Below, piece after piece: positions 23,490 to 30,802 of a DNA stretch of 46,049 bases. Made by a program: the position numbers and the translations under genes. The notes under the pieces are model-generated. The model searched no databases. It saw only the letters and a list, made by a program, of their open reading frames with translations, and was not told the origin of the DNA. The DNA is taken from NCBI GenBank assembly GCA_944349545.1, contig CALVNG010000011.1:1-46049 (forward strand). The letters are read 5' to 3'. This stretch comes from an uncultured Eubacteriales bacterium (GTDB lineage Bacteria; Bacillota; Clostridia; Christensenellales; Aristaeellaceae). The stretch's first letter is position 1, and the number at the start of each line of letters is the position of its first letter.

Positions 23490-25370
23490 TCACCCCTGCC
23501 TGCGCCGCCACTTGAGCAGCACCGCCGAATTGAGAATCACGGCCACGGAGCCGGCATTGTGCACCAGCGCGCCCACCACCGGGTTGAGCGTTCCCGCCAT
23601 GGCCAGAAAAATCGCCAGAAAATTCAGCCCCATCGAAAAGGTCAAGTTCATGCGGATGGTGGTCATCATCCGCCGGGACAGGGCCATCAGGTGCGGCAGT
23701 TCCTTGACCTCGTCGTCTACCAGCGCGATGTCCGCGGCCTCCACGGCGATGTCGCTGCCCACGCCGCCCATGGCGATGCCCACATCCGCCTTTTTCAGCG
23801 CGGGCGCGTCGTTGATGCCGTCGCCGATCATGCACACGCGCATGCCGTCCCGCTGCCAGCCGTCGATGGCCTCCAGCTTTTCCTCCGGCCGGCAGCCGGC
23901 GCGCACCTCGCGGATGCCCAGCCGGGCCGCGATGGCGTCCGCCGCGCGCTCGTGGTCGCCCGTGAGCAGCACGGGCCGCACGCCCGCCGCCTCCAGCGCC
24001 GCAATCGTGGCGGCGCTCTCCGCGCGCAGCGTGTCGGATAGCGCAAGGTATCCGGCAAAGGCGCCGTCCACCGCCACGTAGATCATCGTGCAGCCTTCCT
24101 CCAGCAGCTTTTGGCGTTGCGCGTCCGCCGGAATGGCCACGCCGTTCTCCGCCAGCAGCTGCGGATTGCCCGCCAGCACGCGCCGCCCGTCCACGGCGGC
24201 GCTCACCCCGCGCCCCGGCAGCATGTCAAACGCCGTGGCCTGAGCGGCTTCGCAGCCGGTTTCCTCGCGGTATCCCGCCGCGACGGCCTTGCCCAGCGGA
24301 TGCTCGGACAGCCGCTCCGCGCCCGCCGCCAGCGCATAGAGCCCTGAGCGGTCCAGGCCGGGGAGGGCGCTTGCGACCGCCACCACCCGGGGCGTGCCCC
24401 AGGTGAGCGTGCCGGTCTTGTCAAAGGCGATTTTGCGCACGGCAGCCAGCCGTTCCAGCGCGTCGCCCTCCCGCACCAGAAAGCCGTGCCGGGTCGCGTT
24501 GCCGATGGCGGCCATGATGGCCGTGGGCGTGGCCAGCACCAGCGCGCAGGGGCAGAACACCACCAGAATCGTAACCGCGCGGATGATCTCGCCCGTGACC
24601 AGCCACGTCAGCGCCGCGGCGGTCAGGGCGATGACCACAATCCAGGTGGCCCAGCGGTCCGCCAGGCCCACGATGCGCGCCTTGCCTGCGTCGGCGGACT
24701 GCACCAGGCGGATCATGCGCTGGATGGAGCTGTCCTCCCCCACCTTGGTGGCCCGCATCTCAAAGGCGCCGTACTGGTTGACCGTGCCGCTGGACACCTC
24801 GTCCCCCGCCGCCTTGTCCACGGGCAGCGATTCGCCCGTCATCACCGCCTGATTGACGGAGGTCTGCCCGGAGAGGATCACGCCGTCGACGGGGATGCTC
24901 TCGCCCGGCAGCACGCGCAGCCGGTCCCCTACCCGCACCTGCTCGGCCGGCACGATTGTCTCGCCGCCGTCCCGCACCACGCGCGCGGTCTGCGGCGTCA
25001 GGCGCACCAGCTTTTCGATGCCGGCCCGCGCGCGGGCCACGGTCACATCCTCCAGCAGCGCGCCCAGCTGCATGATGAAGGCCACCTCGCCCGCGGCGAA
25101 GTCCTCCCCGATGAGCACCGAGGCGATCAGCGCCAGGGACACCAGCACGTCGGCCTTGATGTCAAAGGCCGTAATCAGGCCGATGAGCGCCTCCAGCACG
25201 ATGGGCACGCCGCAGAGCACGATGGCCACCCACGCCGCGTCAAACGGCAGGGGCAGCAGGTCGAAGATGCTTGCCACCAGCGCCGCGCCGGAGACGGCCA
25301 GCAGCGCAATTTCCTTTTGGATGCCGCCCCATTCCAGAAAAGCCTCGGCCTTTTGCACCAGCGTTTTCAT
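23490..25370 (-). CDS. P1B-type heavy-metal-exporting ATPase
   Basis: A 626-residue metal pump in the cytoplasmic membrane. TGES is at 178-181, the metal-binding CPC at 273-275 (VVFCPCALVLATPTAIM), the phosphorylated Asp at 317 (DKTGT), then the P and N domains and a final helix with HNAGSVAVILNSAVLL. It has no N-terminal heavy-metal-binding domain. The CPC context resembles CopA, but the C-terminal helix resembles Zn/Cd pumps with Asp replaced by Asn, so the metal is uncertain. It follows a CsoR gene, and its promoter carries a GGGTATACCC palindrome, which favours copper. ATG at 25370 with GGGAGG. Confidence 0.9.
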   Translation of the reverse strand: MKTLVQKAEAFLEWGGIQKEIALLAVSGAALVASIFDLLPLPFDAAWVAIVLCGVPIVLEALIGLITAFDIKADVLVSLALIASVLIGEDFAAGEVAFIMQLGALLEDVTVARARAGIEKLVRLTPQTARVVRDGGETIVPAEQVRVGDRLRVLPGESIPVDGVILSGQTSVNQAVMTGESLPVDKAAGDEVSSGTVNQYGAFEMRATKVGEDSSIQRMIRLVQSADAGKARIVGLADRWATWIVVIALTAAALTWLVTGEIIRAVTILVVFCPCALVLATPTAIMAAIGNATRHGFLVREGDALERLAAVRKIAFDKTGTLTWGTPRVVAVASALPGLDRSGLYALAAGAERLSEHPLGKAVAAGYREETGCEAAQATAFDMLPGRGVSAAVDGRRVLAGNPQLLAENGVAIPADAQRQKLLEEGCTMIYVAVDGAFAGYLALSDTLRAESAATIAALEAAGVRPVLLTGDHERAADAIAARLGIREVRAGCRPEEKLEAIDGWQRDGMRVCMIGDGINDAPALKKADVGIAMGGVGSDIAVEAADIALVDDEVKELPHLMALSRRMMTTIRMNLTFSMGLNFLAIFLAMAGTLNPVVGALVHNAGSVAVILNSAVLLKWRRRQG

Positions 25371-25393
25371 AAGCGCCTCCCGAACTATACTTA

Positions 25394-25409
25394 TAGGGGT
25401 ATACCCATA
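25394..25409 (-). promoter_or_regulatory. Probable CsoR operator
   Basis: Palindrome GGGTATACCC (25397-25406) extended by TA arms one base out on each side. It sits exactly at the expected transcription start of the ATPase gene, so bound repressor would block RNA polymerase. Confidence 0.7.
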
Positions 25410-25437
25410 CTATAGCACTGGCGGGAGGGCCTGTCAA
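25409..25437 (-). promoter_or_regulatory. Sigma-A promoter of the metal ATPase gene
   Basis: Perfect TTGACA (25432-25437), 17-base spacer, TATAGT (25409-25414), directly followed by the palindromic operator. Confidence 0.85.
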
Positions 25438-25465
25438 GCGGAAGGGCAGCCGGTTTCCGGCTAAT

Positions 25466-25496
25466 AAAAAGAAGCGGGCGTTCATTGCCCGCTTCT
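25466..25496 (-). terminator. Terminator of csoR
   Basis: Perfect 10-bp stem (25470-25479 with 25487-25496), then TTTTTATT on the minus strand. It separates csoR from the ATPase gene. Confidence 0.88.
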
Positions 25497-25512
25497 CTCA
25501 AAGCGCCGTATG

Positions 25513-25788
25513 TCATCCCATGTTGGAAAACCGCTCCACCGCCTTTGTGAAGCTCTCGATGGTCCTGTCCGCATCCCCATGCTCGATGCCGTCGCGTACG
25601 CAGTGGCGGATGTGGCCTTCCAGCACCACCTGCCCGCACTTGTGCAGGGCGGCCTTGGCGGCGTTGAGCTGGGAAAGGATGTCCTCGCAGGGCACGTCCT
25701 CCTCCACCATCCGGTCGATGGCCTGCACCTGCCCGATGATCTTGCGCAGCCTGCGGTGCAGGTTGTCGGCGTCCATGCACTGCTTCAA
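25513..25788 (-). CDS. csoR: CsoR-family metal-sensing repressor
   Basis: A 91-residue all-helical DUF156 repressor. Counting from the chosen start, Cys34, His59 and Cys63 form the Cu(I)-binding C-H-C triad with the spacing of CsoR. It should leave its operator when copper binds, derepressing the ATPase next door. The start is TTG at 25788: a perfect AAGGAGG lies 8 bases before it, whereas the ATG at 25806 would leave a leader of about 8 bases and has no SD. It is transcribed from its own promoter and ends in its own terminator. Other DUF156 members sense nickel, formaldehyde or persulfide; the triad favours copper. Confidence 0.88.
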   Translation of the reverse strand: MKQCMDADNLHRRLRKIIGQVQAIDRMVEEDVPCEDILSQLNAAKAALHKCGQVVLEGHIRHCVRDGIEHGDADRTIESFTKAVERFSNMG

Positions 25789-25820
25789 GGTCCATCCCTC
25801 CTTCATCCTTCCGTAAGCAG

Positions 25821-25849
25821 ATTGTACCGCCGCGCCCCCGCTTTGTCAA
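25821..25849 (-). promoter_or_regulatory. Sigma-A promoter of csoR
   Basis: TTGACA (25844-25849) overlaps the stop codon of the upstream sensor gene; 17-base spacer; TACAAT (25821-25826). The start site near 25814 supports the TTG start. Confidence 0.8.
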
Positions 25850-28074
25850 GGAACGGCCGGAGCGGAGGCCGCGAGGGTCTCCAGCCGCGTGAGGCAGTCC
25901 TCCAGCGCAGCCCCGCCCTCCACATAGTCGCACACGGCCCGGAGCATGCGGGCGTACACGCCGCCGTCCCGCTTCTGCGACCCGGCCAGCAGCGGATGCA
26001 GGCGCAGGTCCACGTAGGGCGCGATCTCCTCGCGGTAGGCCTCCAGCCGGCCCTGCGTCACCGCCCAGGAATCCGGCGCGGCGCGAATGGCGTCCGTGCT
26101 TGCGGTCAGGGCCTCCTCGTCGGTCGCGCGGCCCAGCTCGGCATCCCGGGCGTGCTGGTCCTCGATGATCCACGCGATCCACTCCTCGATCTGGGGGTGC
26201 AGCACGGGGCTGGCGGACGCGGGCTTGATCAGCGCCTCCTCATCCAGCGCACGATGCCCGCAGAGGTATTCCAGATAGGTCATGGCCACGTCGGGATGGC
26301 GCGCGTTGGGGTTGAGCACGTACACCAGCAGGTTGGCCCCGGCGGTCCGTCGCGCGTCCGCCGACAGGGCGGGCGGCAGCTGCCAGTCCGGCGCCGAGGG
26401 CGGCGGGGGCGTGGTCCCCGGCTCATAGGTCCTCTCTCCGGAGAAGGGCATGTCCTGCAAGCCCGAAAGCGAGAGAATCTCGTCCGGGTCCAGCCGCGCC
26501 TCGCCCTCCGTTTCGGGCAGCTTCGCGTCCCGCAGGGCTGTAAGCATGCGCACGAAGGCTTCCTCGCGGAAGTCCACGGCCCTGCCGGCCTGATACGCCT
26601 CCGTGATGCAGGCGGTCAGCAGCAGGTTCGCATAATCGTCCTTCGTCCATGTGCCGCCCTCCCAGGCATGGGCCACAAGCGGCGCCTTCTCCGTCCATGC
26701 AGCCTGCTTTTCCAGCAGCGCCTCCAGCGTAGCGGGCACCTCCTCCGCCCCTTCCCACACGGTCACATGCATAAAGGAGGGCACGGCGTAGAGCGACCCG
26801 TCCTGAAAGATCGCGTCCGCGACCTGCGCAAGCATCCCCTCCGTGTCCGCAAGCAGGAGGTCCGATTCATTCAGCGGCGCAAGTCCTCCCTGCCGCATCA
26901 GCGTGACCAGCTCCCCGTCCATGCGCACATGGAACAGGTCGGTTTCATCCCCGGCGGCGATGGCCTCGGCCACCTGCCGCGCCGTGAGCGAGGGGTCGGC
27001 GGCGCGCGATACGGCCACGCCGGGGCAGGCCTGCTGAAAATCCGCGTCGATGTTGTCCGCGCTGATATAACCGCGGATGGTGAGCGTGGGCAGGCTGCCC
27101 GCCTCCGTGAAGGGCACGTACTGCATGTCGTTCGTGCCAAGGGAGGCGTAGCCCTCGCCCACCACCGCAAAGGCGTAATCCAGATGGCCGGGCGCATATC
27201 CCTGCAGCGCCGTCCAGCCCGTGCCGTTCCACAGGGACAGCGTGCCCTCCACGATGGCGCAGATCGTATCCCCGTCGCAGGCCACGCCCTCGATTCCCTG
27301 CATGGACCGCTCGTCCAGGGTACGGGCCACGCCGCTCTCCGGGTCCACCGACATAAGGCGGCATACGCCTCTGTCCACGTCGCAGGCGACGGCCAGCAGC
27401 CCGCCTTCCCAGGCGCACAGCTCCGTGACGCCCTCCAGCGGCAGGCGCTCCGCCTCGCCCGTCAGGGGATCGGCCCGGTACACGTCCGCCTCATACACCG
27501 TTCCCTCCGGCAGCACGGCACGCAGGAACAGCCAGCCGTCCTGCATCACCGCCGCCCGGTACCGCCTCTGCGGCAGGTCCATCGGCGTACCCGCGTAGTC
27601 CAGCGTACAGACGAGCGCGCCGTCCTGCCATCGCCAGAGCTTCTTCCCGCTCAGGTCCAGCAGGGCAGGTGCGCCCCTATCCGCGTAGATCAGCGTGTCA
27701 AAGCCGATTCCCTGCGCCTGCAGCTCGTCCATGGACACCAGCAGCTCAGGTTCCTCCTGCCCCGGCTTCCATGTGCGCAGGCCGCCGCTGGTGGACAGGT
27801 ACAGCGTCCCGTCCAGCGACACGCAGCCGTGCAGCGCGCCCACATCCTCCTGCCGCACGCGCAGCCATCCGGTCAGCACGCCCGCCGCAAGCGCGGCCGC
27901 CGCCAGCAGCGTCACCAGCAGCGCCACCGCCAGCGCCAGCGAGAGCCGCCTGGGGCCACGCCGCTCTCCCCGCGCACGCGCCAAAACGCGCGTCTGGAGC
28001 GACGGACGGTCATCCATCCCGGACAGGCACTCGTCCACGGCCCGCCGAATCCGTTCCCGGTTGGTCTCACGCAT
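25846..28074 (-). CDS. Membrane-tethered sensor: ECF partner with beta-propeller-like and solute-binding-protein domains
   Basis: A 742-residue single-pass protein. Residues 1-42 are cytoplasmic and charged (RAVDECLSGM, SLQTRVLARARGERR), similar to the partner at 21977-22879; about 43-66 is a helix. Residues 80-325 look like a beta-propeller, with repeated short strands such as VSLDGTLYLST, VMQDGWLFLRA, AWEGGLLAVACD and ACDGDTICAIVEG. From about 330 to 720 the sequence has the pattern of family-1 extracellular solute-binding proteins: DLFHVRMDGELVTLMRQGGLAPL, DGSLYAVPSF, PATLEALLEK and LNPNARHPDVAMTYLEYLCG. The last phrase matches SBPs that bind oligosaccharides. It overlaps its sigma gene by 8 bases (ATGCGTGA). 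Ligand-controlled release of the sigma factor is inference. Confidence 0.8.
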   Translation of the reverse strand: MRETNRERIRRAVDECLSGMDDRPSLQTRVLARARGERRGPRRLSLALAVALLVTLLAAAALAAGVLTGWLRVRQEDVGALHGCVSLDGTLYLSTSGGLRTWKPGQEEPELLVSMDELQAQGIGFDTLIYADRGAPALLDLSGKKLWRWQDGALVCTLDYAGTPMDLPQRRYRAAVMQDGWLFLRAVLPEGTVYEADVYRADPLTGEAERLPLEGVTELCAWEGGLLAVACDVDRGVCRLMSVDPESGVARTLDERSMQGIEGVACDGDTICAIVEGTLSLWNGTGWTALQGYAPGHLDYAFAVVGEGYASLGTNDMQYVPFTEAGSLPTLTIRGYISADNIDADFQQACPGVAVSRAADPSLTARQVAEAIAAGDETDLFHVRMDGELVTLMRQGGLAPLNESDLLLADTEGMLAQVADAIFQDGSLYAVPSFMHVTVWEGAEEVPATLEALLEKQAAWTEKAPLVAHAWEGGTWTKDDYANLLLTACITEAYQAGRAVDFREEAFVRMLTALRDAKLPETEGEARLDPDEILSLSGLQDMPFSGERTYEPGTTPPPPSAPDWQLPPALSADARRTAGANLLVYVLNPNARHPDVAMTYLEYLCGHRALDEEALIKPASASPVLHPQIEEWIAWIIEDQHARDAELGRATDEEALTASTDAIRAAPDSWAVTQGRLEAYREEIAPYVDLRLHPLLAGSQKRDGGVYARMLRAVCDYVEGGAALEDCLTRLETLAASAPAVP

Positions 28075-28582
28075 CGTCCGCCCCTCCTTCCCAGATCAGC
28101 TGCAGACGTTCGCAGGCCCGCTTGAGCCGCTTGGCCACGGCCGTCTCGCTCACGTTCAGGGCTGCGGCCGTCTCCCGGAGCGTCATGCCCTGATAGTAGT
28201 ACAGGATCACCGCGTCGCGCTCCCGGTCGGGAAGGCGCATGATCTCCAGCGTCAGATGGACGCTGTCGGCCGCGGGCGGCGTGGCGGGTTCCGGCAGGCG
28301 GTCCAGCGTCACCCGCCGGTCCACGAAGCGAAACCACGCCGCACGGCGCATGTCTCTGCATGTATTCACGGCGATGCGCACCAGCCAGGTCTTGTCCGCG
28401 CACTCGCCCCGGAAGCGGTCCAGCGCGCGATACGCCTTGAAAAACGTTTCCTGCGCCGCGTCCTCCGCCAGCGTGGCATCCCGCAGGTAGAGGCAGCACA
28501 GCTTGAGGATGTCCTTTTCATAAGCCGCCATCAGACGGCTCAGCTCCGCCGCCCGTCTCTCGTCCGGGCGCTGCTGCGTCAT
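28067..28582 (-). CDS. ECF RNA polymerase sigma factor (module 2)
   Basis: A 171-residue ECF sigma factor with region 2 (DAAQETFFKAYRALDRFRG, WLVRIAVNTCRD) and region 4 (LPDRERDAVILYYYQGMTLRETAAALNVSE). It is very similar to the sigma at 22872-23381, including the CCLYLRDATLAEDAAQ stretch. The start is ATG 28582, preceded by AGGAGG with 8 bases; sixteen upstream in-frame codons lie beyond the SD. It ends inside the start of the sensor gene (8-base overlap) and probably controls its own operon plus unknown targets. Confidence 0.92.
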   Translation of the reverse strand: MTQQRPDERRAAELSRLMAAYEKDILKLCCLYLRDATLAEDAAQETFFKAYRALDRFRGECADKTWLVRIAVNTCRDMRRAAWFRFVDRRVTLDRLPEPATPPAADSVHLTLEIMRLPDRERDAVILYYYQGMTLRETAAALNVSETAVAKRLKRACERLQLIWEGGADDA

Positions 28583-28601
28583 ACGCGTCACCTCCTGCTG
28601 A

Positions 28602-28608
28602 TTAGACG
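28602..28608 (-). promoter_or_regulatory. ECF-type -10 element CGTCTAA of sigma module 2
   Basis: CGTCTAA lies 19 bases upstream of the sigma ATG and just before its SD. It is the same motif and near-same position as at 23403-23409. Confidence 0.45.
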
Positions 28609-28656
28609 GTCCGCGTCCGAAAAAAACCAACCCCGCGCCGATTTTTTGCGCTGAAA

Positions 28657-28691
28657 AGGCCCTCTCCCCGGCATGCCGCGGGAGGGGGCCT
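28657..28691 (-). terminator. Second of two tandem terminators after the transketolase genes
   Basis: 12-bp stem (28657-28668 with 28680-28691, one G-T pair) around a CGGCATGCCG core, then TTTTC on the minus strand. It may also insulate the sigma promoter. Confidence 0.7.
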
Positions 28692-28758
28692 CATGGCAGC
28701 CGGGGCCGCCTGTCTGTTCTCTTCTTTTGCCGCCTGCGCCATGCGGGTTGGCGGATGC

Positions 28759-28791
28759 AAAAGGGCGGCGGAACACCCGGTTCCGCCGCCC
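28759..28791 (-). terminator. Terminator of the transketolase operon
   Basis: Perfect 12-bp stem (28763-28774 with 28780-28791), 5-base loop, then TTTT on the minus strand. Confidence 0.85.
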
Positions 28792-28801
28792 CTGTCTGCT
28801 G

Positions 28802-29719
28802 TCAGCCGGCGATGGTCTGCGCGATCTGCGCGCCGGTCAGGCCGTACTCGGCCAGCACTTCCATGGCCTTGCCGGACTGGCCGAAGCAGTCCTGCACGCC
28901 AATCTTTTTGAAGCTGCACGCCACGCCGCCGCTGAGGAGGACGTCGGCCACGGCGTCGCCCAGGCCGCCGATGACGGAATGCTCCTCCACCGTGTAGACG
29001 CGCTTGCACTTGGCTGCATAGGCGCGCACCAGCTCCGCGTCGATGGGCTTGATGGTATGGAGGTTGACGATGGCGGGGTTCATGCCCTTCTGACGGAGCA
29101 GCTCCGCCGCCTTAAGGCACTCATTGACCATGATGCCGCAGGTAAAGAGCACCGCGTCGCTGCCGTCCACGATCACATTGCCCTTGCCGATGGTGAAGGG
29201 CATGGGATCAAACACGGGGGTCGCCAGGCGGGCCAGGCGCAGGTACACCGGGCCGTCCATCTCGGCGGCGGCCTTCACGGCCTGATAGGTCTCGTTGGCG
29301 TCGCAGGGGCAGATGACGGTCATGCCGGGCAGCACGCGCATGAGCGCGATATCCTCAATGGCCTGATGGCTGCCGCCGTCCTCGCCCACGGTGACGCCCG
29401 CGTGGGTAAAGGCCATCTTGACGTTGAAGTGCGGATAGCAAATGCCGTTGCGGATCTGGTCATAGCTGCGGCCGGCGAACACGGCGAACGTGGAGCAGAA
29501 GGGAATCAGCCCCATGCGGGACATGCCGGCCGCCATGTCCACCATGTTGGCCTCGGCGATGCCGGCGTTGAAGTGACGGTCGGGGAACTCCTTGGCAAAG
29601 GTCAGCGTCATCGTGGCGTGGGAAAGGTCCGCGTCCAGCACCACGATCTTGTCATTCTCATGGCCCAGCTTGGCCAGCGCCTCGCCATAGGCCGCGCGGG
29701 TGGCTTTTGTTTCACTCAT
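28802..29719 (-). CDS. Transketolase, C-terminal subunit
   Basis: A 305-residue protein holding the pyrimidine-binding and C-terminal domains of a split transketolase. FNAGIAEANMVDMAAGMSRMG contains the catalytic Glu that activates thiamine diphosphate; GVTVGEDGGSHQAIEDIALMR is the substrate-channel motif. With the N-terminal subunit it moves two-carbon units between sugar phosphates in the non-oxidative pentose phosphate pathway. The ATG at 29719 comes 3 bases after the stop of the first subunit, and its SD (GGAGGG) lies in that gene's last codons. Confidence 0.94.
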   Translation of the reverse strand: MSETKATRAAYGEALAKLGHENDKIVVLDADLSHATMTLTFAKEFPDRHFNAGIAEANMVDMAAGMSRMGLIPFCSTFAVFAGRSYDQIRNGICYPHFNVKMAFTHAGVTVGEDGGSHQAIEDIALMRVLPGMTVICPCDANETYQAVKAAAEMDGPVYLRLARLATPVFDPMPFTIGKGNVIVDGSDAVLFTCGIMVNECLKAAELLRQKGMNPAIVNLHTIKPIDAELVRAYAAKCKRVYTVEEHSVIGGLGDAVADVLLSGGVACSFKKIGVQDCFGQSGKAMEVLAEYGLTGAQIAQTIAG

Positions 29720-29722
29720 GGT

Positions 29723-30535
29723 TCAACCCTCCAGTTCTTTGAGCGCCTCGGCGCGCTGCTCTTCGTTGGGGGCCTTGCCATGCCAGCCCACCTGATCTTC
29801 CATGAAGCTGATGCCCTTGCCCTTGTGCGTATGGCACAGAAGCAGCGTGGGCTTGCCCTTCATCGGAGGGGTTTTCAGCGCCGCGACCACGGCTTCGATG
29901 TCGTTGCCGTCCTCAAGCTCGATCACGTTGTAGCCGAAGGCGGTGAACTTGGCGTTGAGATCGCCCAGGCTCATGACCTCATCGTTGCTGCCGTCGATCT
30001 GCAGGCCGTTGTTGTCCACCAGCACGGTCAGGTTGTCCAGGCCGTAATGCGCCGCGGCCATCGAGGCCTCCCACACCAGGCCCTCCTGCAGTTCGCCGTC
30101 GCCGCAGATGGCGTATACGTGGCAGGGGTTTTTCGTGGCCTTGGCGCCCAGCGCCATGCCCACGGCAATCGAAATGCCCTGGCCCAGCGATCCCGTCGAA
30201 GCGTCCACGCCCGGGCACTTCTTGGCGTCGGGATGGCCCTGGAGGATGCTGTGCAGCTGGCGGAAGTTCTTGAACTCCTCCGTGCTGAAGTATCCCTTTT
30301 CCCCCAGCACGCCATAGAGCGCAGGCGCCGCGTGGCCCTTGGAGAGCACCAGGCGATCGCGCGCCGGGTCCGAGGGATTCTTCGGATCGACGTTCATCAC
30401 GTCAAAGTACAGCGCCACCAGCATCTCCACCGCCGAAAGCGAGCCGCCCGGATGGCCGGAACCCGCGTTGGCCGTCATGTTGATGATGTCGCGCCGCACC
30501 TGGGTACAGATGTTTTTAAGGGCTGGCGTATCCAT
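29723..30535 (-). CDS. Transketolase, N-terminal subunit
   Basis: A 270-residue protein with the thiamine-diphosphate-binding domain. GSGHPGGSLSAVEMLVALYF, LSKGHAAPALYGVLGEKGYF and the GDGELQEGLVWEA motif that holds Mg and diphosphate are intact. A split transketolase (two genes of about 270 and 305 residues) is normal in many Clostridia and archaea. The start is ATG 30535, with GGGAGG 11 bases upstream; the frame is open for 23 more codons without an SD. Confidence 0.94.
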   Translation of the reverse strand: MDTPALKNICTQVRRDIINMTANAGSGHPGGSLSAVEMLVALYFDVMNVDPKNPSDPARDRLVLSKGHAAPALYGVLGEKGYFSTEEFKNFRQLHSILQGHPDAKKCPGVDASTGSLGQGISIAVGMALGAKATKNPCHVYAICGDGELQEGLVWEASMAAAHYGLDNLTVLVDNNGLQIDGSNDEVMSLGDLNAKFTAFGYNVIELEDGNDIEAVVAALKTPPMKGKPTLLLCHTHKGKGISFMEDQVGWHGKAPNEEQRAEALKELEG

Positions 30536-30619
30536 ACTACACAGTACCTCCCATGCTGATGTTCCTATCCCCGGCGAGGGGGATTTGCTTGTGTGACACG
30601 TCAAAGAATCGTGCCATTT

Positions 30620-30648
30620 ACTATACCACAGCGCGCAATGGTTGTCAA
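30620..30648 (-). promoter_or_regulatory. Sigma-A promoter of the transketolase operon
   Basis: Perfect TTGACA (30643-30648), 17-base spacer, TATAGT (30620-30625) with TG extension. Leader about 78 bases. An imperfect GGGG/CCCC inverted repeat at 30664-30692 lies between this and the divergent promoter. Confidence 0.85.
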
Positions 30649-30693
30649 TTCCAGGCGGCGGCGAGGAAGGGGGAAAATCGCCCCTTCTTCCTA

Positions 30694-30723
30694 TTGATTA
30701 TTCCTCCCATTCCAGCGTATAAT
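30694..30723 (+). promoter_or_regulatory. Sigma-A promoter of the murC operon
   Basis: TTGATT (30694-30699), 18-base spacer, perfect TATAAT (30718-30723). Confidence 0.75.
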
Positions 30724-30802
30724 ATCATCGGTATATTTTGCAGGCGTGTTTCCGCCCCTGTCGAAGCGGGACTGCGCCATGTGAGGAGACGGGGGTTCAA
30801 GG

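Noticed and set aside
25510-28125. An 871-codon plus-strand open frame antisense to the SBP sensor and csoR
   Set aside because: Arg/His/Gly-rich shadow frame without SD; the minus strand has recognisable domains, operon overlaps and promoters.
28673-30559. A 628-codon plus-strand open frame over the transketolase genes
   Set aside because: Antisense shadow of two clearly conserved subunits.
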